Shown here in pieces: positions 50,601 through 58,165 of a stretch of DNA of 64,000 bases (positions are counted from its first letter, which is position 1; each line of letters begins with the position of its first letter). The notes under the pieces were generated by a model. That model searched no databases. It saw only the letters and a program-made list of their open reading frames with translations, and was not told the origin of the DNA. Source of the DNA: Chloroflexota bacterium (lineage in GTDB: Bacteria > Chloroflexota > Anaerolineae > UBA4142); contig JAMCQI010000081.1 in assembly GCA_023381515.1 (NCBI GenBank), positions 1 to 64,000 on the forward strand. Reading direction: 5' to 3'. The translations under genes and the position numbers were made by a program.

Positions 50601-50648
50601 GGCCAGAGCGGAAGATTTGATAAAATCGCGCCTGGAGATTTGCGTCAT
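47625..50648 (-). CDS. fdhA: Formate dehydrogenase catalytic subunit, selenocysteine-containing
   Basis: Read through the in-frame TGA at 50093-50091, the gene gives 1007 residues, close to E. coli FdnG (1015). The Tat signal SRRDFIKSSALAVGGLLL starts after ATG 50648, preceded by GAGAGGAG. The N-terminal [4Fe-4S] ligands are in HHICPYCAVGCGMI and ALCSKGS. The selenocysteine (residue 186) lies in VEHQARI-U-HSATVAAL, the exact context of FdnG-type enzymes, and the following GRGAMTNHWIDIKNAD is conserved. It oxidises formate to CO2 with a molybdo- or tungstopterin cofactor at the outer membrane face. Selenocysteine insertion genes are not in the window. Confidence 0.95.
50050..50083 (-). promoter_or_regulatory. 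Candidate bacterial SECIS element after the UGA codon
   Basis: Beginning eight bases after the UGA, CTACTG (50083-50078) pairs with CGGTAG (50055-50050) using one G-U pair. Inside, GGCTCT pairs with AGAGTC around a GGG loop (50067-50065), about 26 bases from the UGA. Position and G-containing loop fit a SelB-recognised hairpin. Confidence 0.6.
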
Positions 50649-50676
50649 CGCCGTCTCCTCTCGTGGACTGTTCGGC

Positions 50677-50740
50677 AAGTATTTAAAGAGAGTCAGGGCA
50701 GAGGTGAGCGTGATTTCGACGGCGACTCTCTTAAATACTT
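50677..50740 (-). repeat. Long inverted repeat between isp2 and fdhA
   Basis: aagtatttaaagagagtc (50677-50694) and gactctcttaaatactt (50724-50740) are inverted and nearly perfect. It lies exactly where the formate dehydrogenase module begins, just before the fdhA ribosome-binding site. It could be an attenuator or mRNA-processing site separating the two modules. Confidence 0.7.
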
Positions 50741-50752
50741 TACAAACGTTCT

Positions 50753-52024
50753 CTAGTCCGCCATCGCGTCGGCCACCAACTGGGCCAACCCGGTGGCTTG
50801 CAGGTCGAGTTTGAAATGCTCAATGCTGTCGGTGTATTGCAGGCGGCAGTTGCTGCACGTCATCGCCACCGTCTTGGCGCCGACCTTTTCAATTTGCTTC
50901 ATCTTGAGCTCAAAGACGCCGTAGCGAACCGGGTCCGCCTCTTTGATCGCGATCACGCCGCCGCCTCCGCCGCAGCAGATGGACTCTTCTCGGTTGGGCG
51001 TCATTTCCTTGAACGATTGCGGCGCCAGAATCTTGAGAATCTCGCGCGGCTCCTGGATGTGCCCTCCCTTGCGCTGGACCTTGCAGGCATCGTGGAACGT
51101 GATGGTGCCCTTGCCGCTCTTGTCGTAATGGCCGGGTTTCAGCTTGATGCGCTCCGAGCTGACCAACTCGCCCAGCACTCCGGTGATGTGGATAATCTCA
51201 AAGTTGTTGGCCTCCGGCAGCCAGTTCGCCGCGTGCCACCGCAGTGCGTCGTAGGCGTGCCCACATTCGGTGACGACAATGCGTTTGACCCCCAGCTCCT
51301 TGGCGCCGTCGAGCACGCGCTGCAAGAACAATTTCGTATGTTCCAAGTTCCCTTCGTAGAAACCGAAATTGACGATCTCGCGCGCTTTGGAACTGACCGT
51401 CCACTTGACGCCGGCCTTGTTGAGGATCTTGGCGATCGCGGCGACGTTCGTCGGGAATTTCATCACCTCGATCGAGGAGAAGACGACGAGGGCGTCGGCG
51501 CCCAGAACGTCCTTGGGGATCTCGACTTCCCACTCGTCCGCGATCCATTCGAGACGCTGCTCCCAAACCTGGGCTGTCATGCCGAGCGGGCTGCCTTCTT
51601 CGACTTGCTTGTTGACGGCCGCCATCAAATCGGCCGGGACCGCGCCTGCCGCGGCGAGACCCGCGCGCACCTCGTGCAAGAGGGAGCCGAGGTCGATGCC
51701 CATCGGGCACGCCATCGAGCACTTGTTGCAGACAGTGCACGCCTCGTATTCGAGCTTGCTCCAATGCTCGATATCGGCGTCGGCGATGCGCCGGTCGAGA
51801 TGGAGCATGCTCTTGACCGCGCCGAGCGGGGTAAAGCGTTGTTCGTAGGCGCGGCGCAGGAGCTCCACTTTCCAGACGGGCGAATATTCCGGATCGCCCG
51901 TGGATTGGTAAAAATGGCAGGCTTCGGCGCACATGCCGCAGCGGGTGCATGCTTCCAGCTGGGCGGCGACCCAGCCGCCGGTCTCGTATACCAGAGTGTT
52001 GATCGCTTTTTCAGAAAGTGACAT
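50753..52024 (-). CDS. isp2: Isp2: HdrD-like iron-sulfur protein with CCG domains
   Basis: This 423-residue cytoplasmic-type protein has two [4Fe-4S] sites near the N-terminus (CTRCGMCAEACHFY and CTVCNKCSMACPMG). C-terminal HdrD/DsrK-like cysteine-rich (CCG) modules follow: TECGHAYD near residue 245, then TFHDACKVQRKGG, ESICCGGGGG and TCSNCRLQY. In Isp-type hydrogenases (hydS-isp1-isp2-hydL) such a protein accepts electrons from the membrane cytochrome. CCG domains in HdrB/HdrD bind non-cubane clusters that reduce disulfides, so Isp2 may act on a cytoplasmic disulfide, for example a lipoyl group. Ends 75 bases before fdhA. Confidence 0.9.
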   Translation of the reverse strand: MSLSEKAINTLVYETGGWVAAQLEACTRCGMCAEACHFYQSTGDPEYSPVWKVELLRRAYEQRFTPLGAVKSMLHLDRRIADADIEHWSKLEYEACTVCNKCSMACPMGIDLGSLLHEVRAGLAAAGAVPADLMAAVNKQVEEGSPLGMTAQVWEQRLEWIADEWEVEIPKDVLGADALVVFSSIEVMKFPTNVAAIAKILNKAGVKWTVSSKAREIVNFGFYEGNLEHTKLFLQRVLDGAKELGVKRIVVTECGHAYDALRWHAANWLPEANNFEIIHITGVLGELVSSERIKLKPGHYDKSGKGTITFHDACKVQRKGGHIQEPREILKILAPQSFKEMTPNREESICCGGGGGVIAIKEADPVRYGVFELKMKQIEKVGAKTVAMTCSNCRLQYTDSIEHFKLDLQATGLAQLVADAMAD

Positions 52025-52033
52025 GATTCACCT

Positions 52034-52711
52034 CTATGCCTGCACCCCGCGCTTGCCAAACTCCATTCCATGGATCGTCCGGGAGAAAAAGTAGAACATG
52101 AAATGGGAAAGTCGGCTGAGCGGGATCCACACCAGCAAAACATCGACGGCCCCCATGTGAAGTGTAAAGGCCATCTCGTAGGAGAACCAGAGATGATGCG
52201 TCATCACATAGCCGGTGACCATCGGCAGGAAGACGAACAACCAGCTCAGGTACTCGGCCGGACCGGAGATGAGGCGCAAGACGGGATGAATGATCCGGTT
52301 CACCAGGAGGACGAGCATGCCGACGATCGCCACCGCGGCAAGCCAGTCGACGATCGGTAGAGGCAGAGAGGGCCAGGCGAAACCCAAGAGACTGGACCAG
52401 ACCAACACATGGGGGGCGCTGAGAAAGATCACGGCAAAGAGCCCGAGATGGAACAAGCCGCCGGCCACGTAGATGATCGGGTTGCGGTTGAAGGTGTTCT
52501 TGACCCAGGGGATAAAGGGCCAGATCAGGAGCGCTTTCACGTACGTGCGGAAGACGCCGGCGGACTTGCTGCCGCGCACCGGCACGCGGTCTTTGCTCCA
52601 GCCAAGACCGAGCACGCTCACCAGGCGGTAGACCATGCCCCCGATGAAAACCAGCAGCGCAGCATAGAACAACGGTCCGCGTGCAAATTCAAGGGCATCT
52701 GTCCAGTTCAT
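52034..52711 (-). CDS. isp1: Isp1: membrane cytochrome b-type subunit (NarI-like)
   Basis: This 225-residue protein has five predicted transmembrane segments (for example FYAALLVFIGGMVYRLVSVL, ALLIWPFIP, LFHLGLFAVIFLSAP, WLAAVAIVGMLVLLV and WLFVFLPMVTGYV). Histidines in GLFHLGLF, TGYVMTHHLW and FTLHMGA are candidates for two haem b ligands. It resembles NarI and DsrM-type membrane subunits and carries electrons across the membrane between hydrogenase and Isp2 or quinone. Its ATG overlaps the stop of hydS by four bases, and isp2 follows after nine bases. Confidence 0.9.
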   Translation of the reverse strand: MNWTDALEFARGPLFYAALLVFIGGMVYRLVSVLGLGWSKDRVPVRGSKSAGVFRTYVKALLIWPFIPWVKNTFNRNPIIYVAGGLFHLGLFAVIFLSAPHVLVWSSLLGFAWPSLPLPIVDWLAAVAIVGMLVLLVNRIIHPVLRLISGPAEYLSWLFVFLPMVTGYVMTHHLWFSYEMAFTLHMGAVDVLLVWIPLSRLSHFMFYFFSRTIHGMEFGKRGVQA

Positions 52712-53823
52712 TTTTCACCTCCGGCCGCTCTCTTTTTGGTTTGATTGACCAACATCGTCCCAACGCCGATCGCCGCGCCGACGCCGACGGCAGCCCCCAC
52801 GGCGGTGATGGTCGGGCGATCCAGCGGCACGGACTGGCCCTGATAGATCCCGCCGCCATCCCAGAAATCCGGCTGGGAGCAGCCGAGGCACGGATGGCCG
52901 GATTGGACGGGAAAGGACAGCCCCTGGTCCCACTTGATCGTCGCGCACGAGTTGTAGGTCGTCGGTCCCTTGCAGCCGAGCTTGTACAAGCACCAGCCCT
53001 TTTTGGCGCCCGTATCGTCAAAGGAGTTGGCGAATTGACCGGCTTCGTAGAACGGCCGGCGCAGGCAGCGGTCGTGGATCGTGTTCCCGTAAAAGGTCAT
53101 GGGACGACCGAGGCTGTCGAGTTCGGGGAGCGCGCCAAAGACGATATAGTGAGCGAGGGTGCCGGTGGTGGCTTCGGGGATCGCCGGGCATCCGGGGATG
53201 TTGACCAGGGGTTTGTTGGCGACCAGCTCGCGCACCCCTTTGGCGCCGGTGGGGTTCGGCTTGGCCTTGGGCAGTCCGCCGAAAGCGGCGCAGTTGCCGG
53301 TGGAGATGATCGCGGCGGCGCCCGCCGCCGCCTCTTGGAGCAGGTCGACCGCGGTGCGCCCGCCGATCGTGCAGTACACCCCGCCGTTGTCCGTTGGGAT
53401 GGCCCCTTCGACGACGAGGATGTACTGGCCCGCGTACTTTTTCATCGCCTCTTGTTTCGCTTGCTCTGCTTGAAACCCCGCCGCCGCGGACAAGGTCTCG
53501 TGGTACTCGATGGTAATCGTGTTGAGCACCAAATCCACCAGGGTCGGCGCCTGGGAACGGGTGAGCGCTTCGCTGCAGCCGGCGCAATCCTGGAACTCGA
53601 GCCAGATTACGGGCACCCGCGGCTTGTTCTCCAGTGTCTTTGCGATCCAGCGCGCGGGCGCATAGCCGTGCGCATCATTCAGGTGCGCGGGCAAACCGCT
53701 TTCCTCCAGGGGCGGTGCATAGCGCAGCCCCATGGCCCCCACCAGCAGCCCGCACATCTTTACAAAATCGCGCCGCGAGATGCCCTGACGCTTTAAATGC
53801 TGACGAATGGTCTCTTCGGGCAT
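52708..53823 (-). CDS. hydS: [NiFe]-hydrogenase small subunit (Tat-exported)
   Basis: From ATG 53823 (GGAGG upstream) the product has 371 residues. A twin-arginine signal (SRRDFVKMCGLLVGAMGL) directs export with the large subunit. The proximal cluster region has LEFQDCAGCSEAL and IISTGNCAAFGGLPKA; the medial and distal clusters are bound by HDRCLRRPFYEAG, CLYKLGCKGP and HPCLGCSQPDFWD. The C-terminal membrane helix (ITAVGAAVGVGAAIGVGTML) anchors it. It is the group 1 uptake type. It is followed by isp1 and preceded by the GcvH-like gene. Confidence 0.96.
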   Translation of the reverse strand: MPEETIRQHLKRQGISRRDFVKMCGLLVGAMGLRYAPPLEESGLPAHLNDAHGYAPARWIAKTLENKPRVPVIWLEFQDCAGCSEALTRSQAPTLVDLVLNTITIEYHETLSAAAGFQAEQAKQEAMKKYAGQYILVVEGAIPTDNGGVYCTIGGRTAVDLLQEAAAGAAAIISTGNCAAFGGLPKAKPNPTGAKGVRELVANKPLVNIPGCPAIPEATTGTLAHYIVFGALPELDSLGRPMTFYGNTIHDRCLRRPFYEAGQFANSFDDTGAKKGWCLYKLGCKGPTTYNSCATIKWDQGLSFPVQSGHPCLGCSQPDFWDGGGIYQGQSVPLDRPTITAVGAAVGVGAAIGVGTMLVNQTKKRAAGGEK

Positions 53824-53896
53824 AAAGCCTCCATGTAGGATGTGACACGTGACCGGTGACACGAGGCGTTCCCTGTCCCCGGCCGGCCGTCACGGG

Positions 53897-54343
53897 TCAC
53901 GCACAAGAGATGTTCTCCGCTTCCATTTTCTTCTGGTACGCGGCGACGCCCTCCGCTCCGGTGGGCAGCCCGGCTTTCTCGGCATCCCACGCGCTGGCTT
54001 GAATCTCGGCAATCCAACCTTCGCCATAGGGATCGCTCACGGCCATGTTGGGATGGCTCGCGAGCTGATCATTTGCGCGGACGAGAATGCCGGTCACGGG
54101 GGAGGGGATGGGGCCGACGAATTTGCTGCTCTCGACCGTCGCCAAACTCTTGCCCTGTTTCACTTCCTGCCCGATGTTCTTTGCTTTGACGGTGACCGCG
54201 TTCAGTTTCCCACCGGCCAATTTGCCCGCGACCGACGTCATCCCGACGCGGAGAATGCCGCCCTCCATCGGTTTTGCCCAAACGTGCTTTTCAATCAAGT
54301 AGTAAAGATTCTCCGGTAAGCTGCAGCCTCGCACGATCGCCAT
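53897..54343 (-). CDS. GcvH-like lipoyl carrier protein
   Basis: This 148-residue protein has the lipoyl-domain fold of glycine cleavage H protein: LIEKHVWAKPMEGGILRVGM, KGKSLATVESSKFVGPIP with the predicted lipoylated Lys74 (ESSK corresponds to ESVK of GcvH) and SPVTGILVRAND. The glycine cleavage genes gcvP and gcvT are absent. GcvH-like proteins also serve as lipoate-binding sulfur carriers (LbpA) in the sHdr sulfur-oxidation system, where they accompany Hdr-like and DsrE-like proteins. Here the gene sits between dsrE-like and hydS genes, with lplA at the other end of the operon. GGAG precedes the ATG. Confidence 0.88.
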   Translation of the reverse strand: MAIVRGCSLPENLYYLIEKHVWAKPMEGGILRVGMTSVAGKLAGGKLNAVTVKAKNIGQEVKQGKSLATVESSKFVGPIPSPVTGILVRANDQLASHPNMAVSDPYGEGWIAEIQASAWDAEKAGLPTGAEGVAAYQKKMEAENISCA

Positions 54344-54434
54344 CGGTTACTCCTTTAAGCCGAGTCGGCAGCGAACGGGCAGCTCCATTGCGCCTGGCCT
54401 GACCTGCTCGTGCTGTCGACGGTGGACTGGTTCT

Positions 54435-54806
54435 TCAGAATGAGAACGCGATCTTGGCCTGCTCTGCCATTTCCCAGAGCGCCGCGCCGCCGATAATCTT
54501 GACGCCGTCGATCAAGTCGCTTTCGGTCATGTTATGCAGCTCCAACGAAGGCGTGCAGGCGTAAAGCTGAACGCCCGCGTCGACCGCGTCTTTCAAAAAC
54601 GCCGCGACCGATTTACCCCCGGGCTTGGGAAAGACCGTCTCCGCAATGCCTTTCTTGAGCAGCAGGCTGCCGTCGGTCGTAAAGACCATCGCCACTTGAT
54701 CATAGTCCATCACCGCACCGATGGTGGCGAGAAAGAAGGGGGACGCGCAGCGGCGCGGTTCGTCGGGACCGCTCGTCATGAGAATCACCGCTTTATTTTC
54801 ACTCAT
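54435..54806 (-). CDS. DsrE/TusD-like small protein
   Basis: From ATG 54806, with GAGGTGA before it, the product has 123 residues. It has the DsrE fold pattern: KAVILMTSGPDEPRRCASPF, FLATIGAVMDYDQVAMVFTT, DAGVQLYACTPSLELHNMT and GGAALWEMAEQAKI. Cys in LYACTPS is at the position of the sulfur-carrying cysteine of DsrE-like proteins; another Cys is in RRCASPF. Members carry persulfide sulfur or act as subunits of sulfur-relay complexes. It is the first gene of the leftward operon, 91 bases before the lipoyl carrier gene. Confidence 0.85.
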   Translation of the reverse strand: MSENKAVILMTSGPDEPRRCASPFFLATIGAVMDYDQVAMVFTTDGSLLLKKGIAETVFPKPGGKSVAAFLKDAVDAGVQLYACTPSLELHNMTESDLIDGVKIIGGAALWEMAEQAKIAFSF

Positions 54807-54850
54807 AGAATCACCTCTTGGAATAGAGTTTGGAAATCGACGAATAACAG

Positions 54851-54887
54851 GAATGCCCCACTCGATCCGGATCGAGTGAGGCATTCA
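54851..54887. repeat. Inverted repeat upstream of the dsrE-like gene
   Basis: gaatgcc...actcgatc pairs with gatcgagt...ggcattc around a central ccgg, 45 bases upstream of the DsrE-like start. It may be an operator for the neighbouring PocR regulator or the hairpin terminator of that gene (convergent in position with its end). Confidence 0.6.
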
Positions 54888-54971
54888 TCACCCCAGACTT
54901 CAGGGACGCAGATTCCGCGAATGGCGGTCCGGTCTTGCGCACGGATTGCAACTCACGAGAGTCGGCAAAGT

Positions 54972-55754
54972 TTATGAGCCGGAGATTTGATCTCCCGGCG
55001 GCAAACTCAGCCGGCTCACGTCGGCAATGTGCTGGAGTCGATTCATCAACTCGGCGCGCTCGCATCCAACCTCTTCAAATGTGCGGGCGATATCGCCCAG
55101 CCATTTGCCGAGGCGTTCCTGCTTGCGGGCTTGCAAGACCGGGAGTTCGCGGGCGGCGTCGGCGAGCGCCTTCGGATCAATTCCATGTTGCTTGGCCAGC
55201 TGCCGGATTTGAGGCCCCGCTGCGTCCGCACCCGGAGCCGAAAGGTGGAACTGCCCGGCGACCAGAATTGCGACGAGTGTGCCGCTCACGTGGACGCACG
55301 CGCGGGCATATTGCAGCCCGGCATGACAAGGGATGAACGAGGGCTTCCGGTCGGGGTTCCCGGTCAGCTCGCGCCAGGAACCAATGCAGGCGCGGCGGCC
55401 CGACTCACTCGCGAGAATCAGGCTGCAGAACTTGGAGGGGTTGCTCATCCGTGTGAGAGGCACTCCATCGGGCGCCGTCATGATCGAACCGATTTCCGCA
55501 ATGTCGGCAAAGACATCCTGGACGGACTGGAGACAATGCAGAGGCAGAACTTGGGGCAGACCAGTGGGGGAGCTTTTCAGCGAGCGCTCGCCGGAGATGA
55601 GCGAGTCGAGTTGATCGCGGGCAAAGCGCCACTGCTGACCGATCTTGACGCCGGTCAGTCGTCCATCTTTGACCATACGGTAGACGGTGATCCGGTCTAC
55701 CTTGAGCAGCACTTGGACTTCTTTGACGGTCAGCAGGTCACTGGTCGTTTGCAT
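54972..55754 (-). CDS. Excisionase-type HTH regulator with PocR sensory domain
   Basis: From ATG 55754 the product has 260 residues. The N-terminal helix-turn-helix of the MerR/excisionase type reads DLLTVKEVQVLLKVDRITVY and KDGRLTGVKIGQQWRF. Residues 60-240 form a PocR-type ligand-binding domain: FCSLILASESGRRACIGSW, then FIPCHAGLQYARACVHV with the conserved cysteines, and LVAILVAGQFHLSAP. PocR domains bind small molecules or corrinoid/metal ligands in some regulators. It runs in the same direction as the hydrogenase operon, starting upstream of it, and is a good candidate for its regulator. Confidence 0.85.
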   Translation of the reverse strand: MQTTSDLLTVKEVQVLLKVDRITVYRMVKDGRLTGVKIGQQWRFARDQLDSLISGERSLKSSPTGLPQVLPLHCLQSVQDVFADIAEIGSIMTAPDGVPLTRMSNPSKFCSLILASESGRRACIGSWRELTGNPDRKPSFIPCHAGLQYARACVHVSGTLVAILVAGQFHLSAPGADAAGPQIRQLAKQHGIDPKALADAARELPVLQARKQERLGKWLGDIARTFEEVGCERAELMNRLQHIADVSRLSLPPGDQISGS

Positions 55755-55848
55755 AGGGTCGGCGTAGGTTATGATAGCTTGATATAGTATGTTATAAAAA
55801 CCACCTAGATTCAATATTCAAAAAGGTCAAAATTAGGTCCCAAAATGA

Positions 55849-56460
55849 CGCGGCTACGCGCCGGACGACAGCCTGCGCCAGATCCACTGGAAGGGGAGCG
55901 CGGGGATGGACCGGCTAGAAACCAAGCGCTTTCAACCCGCCCTTGCGCTGCATGCGCTCATCGTCCTCGATCTCAATCGGGAGGCCTATGATCTACGGAG
56001 CCGCGCGACCGCGGGAGAAATGGGCATCGTCGTCGCCGCCTCCTTTGCCGCGCACCTGATCGAGCACCGCCACCAGGTGGGGTTGGCGCTCCTGGGGACG
56101 GACCAGGTGAGCGGAGCGACGGGGTTCCAAAGCATTCGTCTCGCCCACGGGCGCGACCATTTGATGCGCCTTCTGGAAGCGCTCGCGCGCGCCGAGATGG
56201 CGCCGACCGCGCTGCTGCCGGGTCTATTGACCACGGCCTCCGCGGGCCTCGGCTGGGGCAGCACGGTCATTGTCATTGTCCCGGGAGACGAACCCGCGCT
56301 CCTGCCGGCGCTCTTGCAGATGCGCCGCCGGGGGCTCTTACCCGTCGTGATCGCGACCGACCCATTGATCCCCTTTGCCGGGCTGCGGGACGAATTGAAA
56401 CAAGTGGGCATGCCGGCCGTCGCGGTCACGCAGGACAGTGAAATGGACCTTTGGAGATGA
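55849..56460 (+). pseudogene. Truncated DUF58 family protein
   Basis: The frame opens at about 55849 without a start, with RGYAPDDSLRQIHWKGSAG, the core DUF58 motif, then FQPALALHALIVLDLNREAY and the usual vWA-like C-terminal domain. A stop codon (TGA 55846-55848) precedes it. The first ATG in frame (55906) lies inside the conserved region and would leave 184 residues. The N-terminal membrane and hairpin regions (about 180 residues) are therefore missing. DUF58 proteins belong to MoxR-DUF58-transglutaminase loci. The gene overlaps the next by four bases. Confidence 0.7.
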
Positions 56461-57967
56461 AGCAGACCTCTTTCGATGCCGCGCGAGATTGGGTGGGGTT
56501 TCTCTTTCGCCCTCTCCTGATCAGCGGGATGTTGACGTGCATCGCCGCCGCCTGGGTCTGGTCTCTGGAATTCGCGCTCGCACCGTGGAGCGGGAGTTAT
56601 CTCATTTGGATCGTCGGCGCGGTGACCCTCGAGACTCTGCTCGTGGAGAGACAACTGCGACGGCGCCGGCTCGCCCTGGAGGAGACTCATACGTGGCAGA
56701 CTCGCCTCGCCGAGATCGGGATGATGCTCCTCCTGGTCAATGCGGCGAGCTATTTTTCTTCGGGATGGCAAGGGTTCATACGCGATCTCTCACGCTGGGC
56801 CGCCGACCCTGCGACCTTCTTCGATCTCGAGTTTGTGATCGGCACTCTGATCGTCGCAACGCTGTGGATGCTGTCGTCGAGCATCGCGGGGAATCTCGCA
56901 GAGATCGAAGATGAAAGGAACTGGCCGGGGGAGCCGGAAGCCGCGCGGGCCAAGCTCCAAGAAGACTTTGTGGTCGGGGCCGTTCTCCTCCTCGTCGCGG
57001 TAGGGGCGGAGCGTCTCGCACTCTCGCCGGCCGGCTTGAGCCTGCGGCCTGTCCAGCTCGGCGAGCTGGCCGTGTTGCCCATTGTGTACGTCGGTTTGGG
57101 CCTGCTCCTCCTTGGACAGATGCGGCTCTCGCTTCTCCTCGCCGAATGGAACCGCCAACAAGTGCCAGTCTCCTCCGGCATCGAGCACCGCTGGGCGGTT
57201 TGGAGCGTCCTCTTTGTTGCGGGAATTTCGGCGCTGGTACTATTCTTGCCGGCGGGAGAAACGTCGCTCGGCGTCTATGTGCTTGATGTTATTATCTCCA
57301 TCATCTTCTTCGTGGCACAACTCTTGGCGTTCCTGGTCTATCTGCTTCTCTCGCTGCTTTTTCTCCCCTTTGGACTCCTGCGGACTCAACCGACCCAATC
57401 GCCGCGCCCACCACAGTTTCCCAATTTTCCACCCCCGGCGGAAACGGGACCCATGCCCGATTGGCTATCCTCCATCCAGACAGTCATTCTGGGGGTGCTG
57501 ATTGTGCTCATGGTGTTTCTCATCGTGCGGACCTATTGGCGGGACCGGCGCGCCTCGGGCACTTGGAAAACGATCGGGGATCTGCTGGGCGCGGCTTGGA
57601 ACGCGCTCCTCGCGTGGCTGCGCGGAAGCACACGCCGCGTCCAGCAGATTCTGAGACGCGCACCGGCGCCCCGCGGCGTCGAGTCTCCCGGCCTTACGCA
57701 CGCGTGGTGGCGGGCCTGGCGAGCGCCTACCGCACGTGAACGCGTGCGGCGTCTCTACCTGGCGCTGCTCGAGCGCGCCGCCCCGCGCAGACCCCGGTTG
57801 AATATTCGGCCGATCTCCAATCGCACCTGGAAGACCCTGAGGGGCTCTCGACACTGACGGAGGCTTTTGTCCAGGCGCGCTACAGCCGTCAGGATTTCAC
57901 AGCCGGAGAGGTGAGCCGCCTGCACCGCTTGTGGCGGCGCCTCCGGGACGAACTGCGCCGACCCTAG
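56457..57967 (+). pseudogene. DUF4129-type membrane protein with C-terminal frameshift
   Basis: From ATG 56457 (ATGA overlap with the DUF58 stop) a membrane protein of about 460 residues is encoded, with at least eight hydrophobic segments. The DUF4129 region begins at ERVRRLYLALLERAA. At about 57785 the frame shifts: the expected RRPAQTPVEYSADLQSHLED continues in another frame to ARYSRQDFTAGEVSRLH and RRLRDELRRP, ending at TAG 57965-57967. The unshifted frame stops at 57857. It is the second gene of a transglutaminase-type locus whose transglutaminase and MoxR genes are absent. Confidence 0.7.
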
Positions 57968-57996
57968 TGTTGTGACAGAAAAAATCTTGCGTGGTT

Positions 57997-58100
57997 GTCA
58001 TTGCGAGGAGCGTGGTTCGCGACGAAGCAATCCTTAAGTTACATTGAGATTGCTTCGGGTGCGTCCATTCAAAACCTGATGGACGAACCCTCGCAATGAC
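57997..58100. repeat. MITE-like palindromic element
   Basis: gtcattgcgagg at 57997-58008 is an exact inverted match to cctcgcaatgac at 58089-58100. Inside, gaagcaatc (58024-58032) matches gattgcttc (58048-58056). A second ccctcgcaatga end lies at 58111. This pattern is a widespread noncoding dispersed element of bacterial genomes. The gap 57968-58165 has no gene. Confidence 0.75.
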
Positions 58101-58165
58101 GAAAGACGAACCCTCGCAATGATCCCACTGCAGAAATGCCCGCCCCGTGCAGCGAGCTACGCGAC

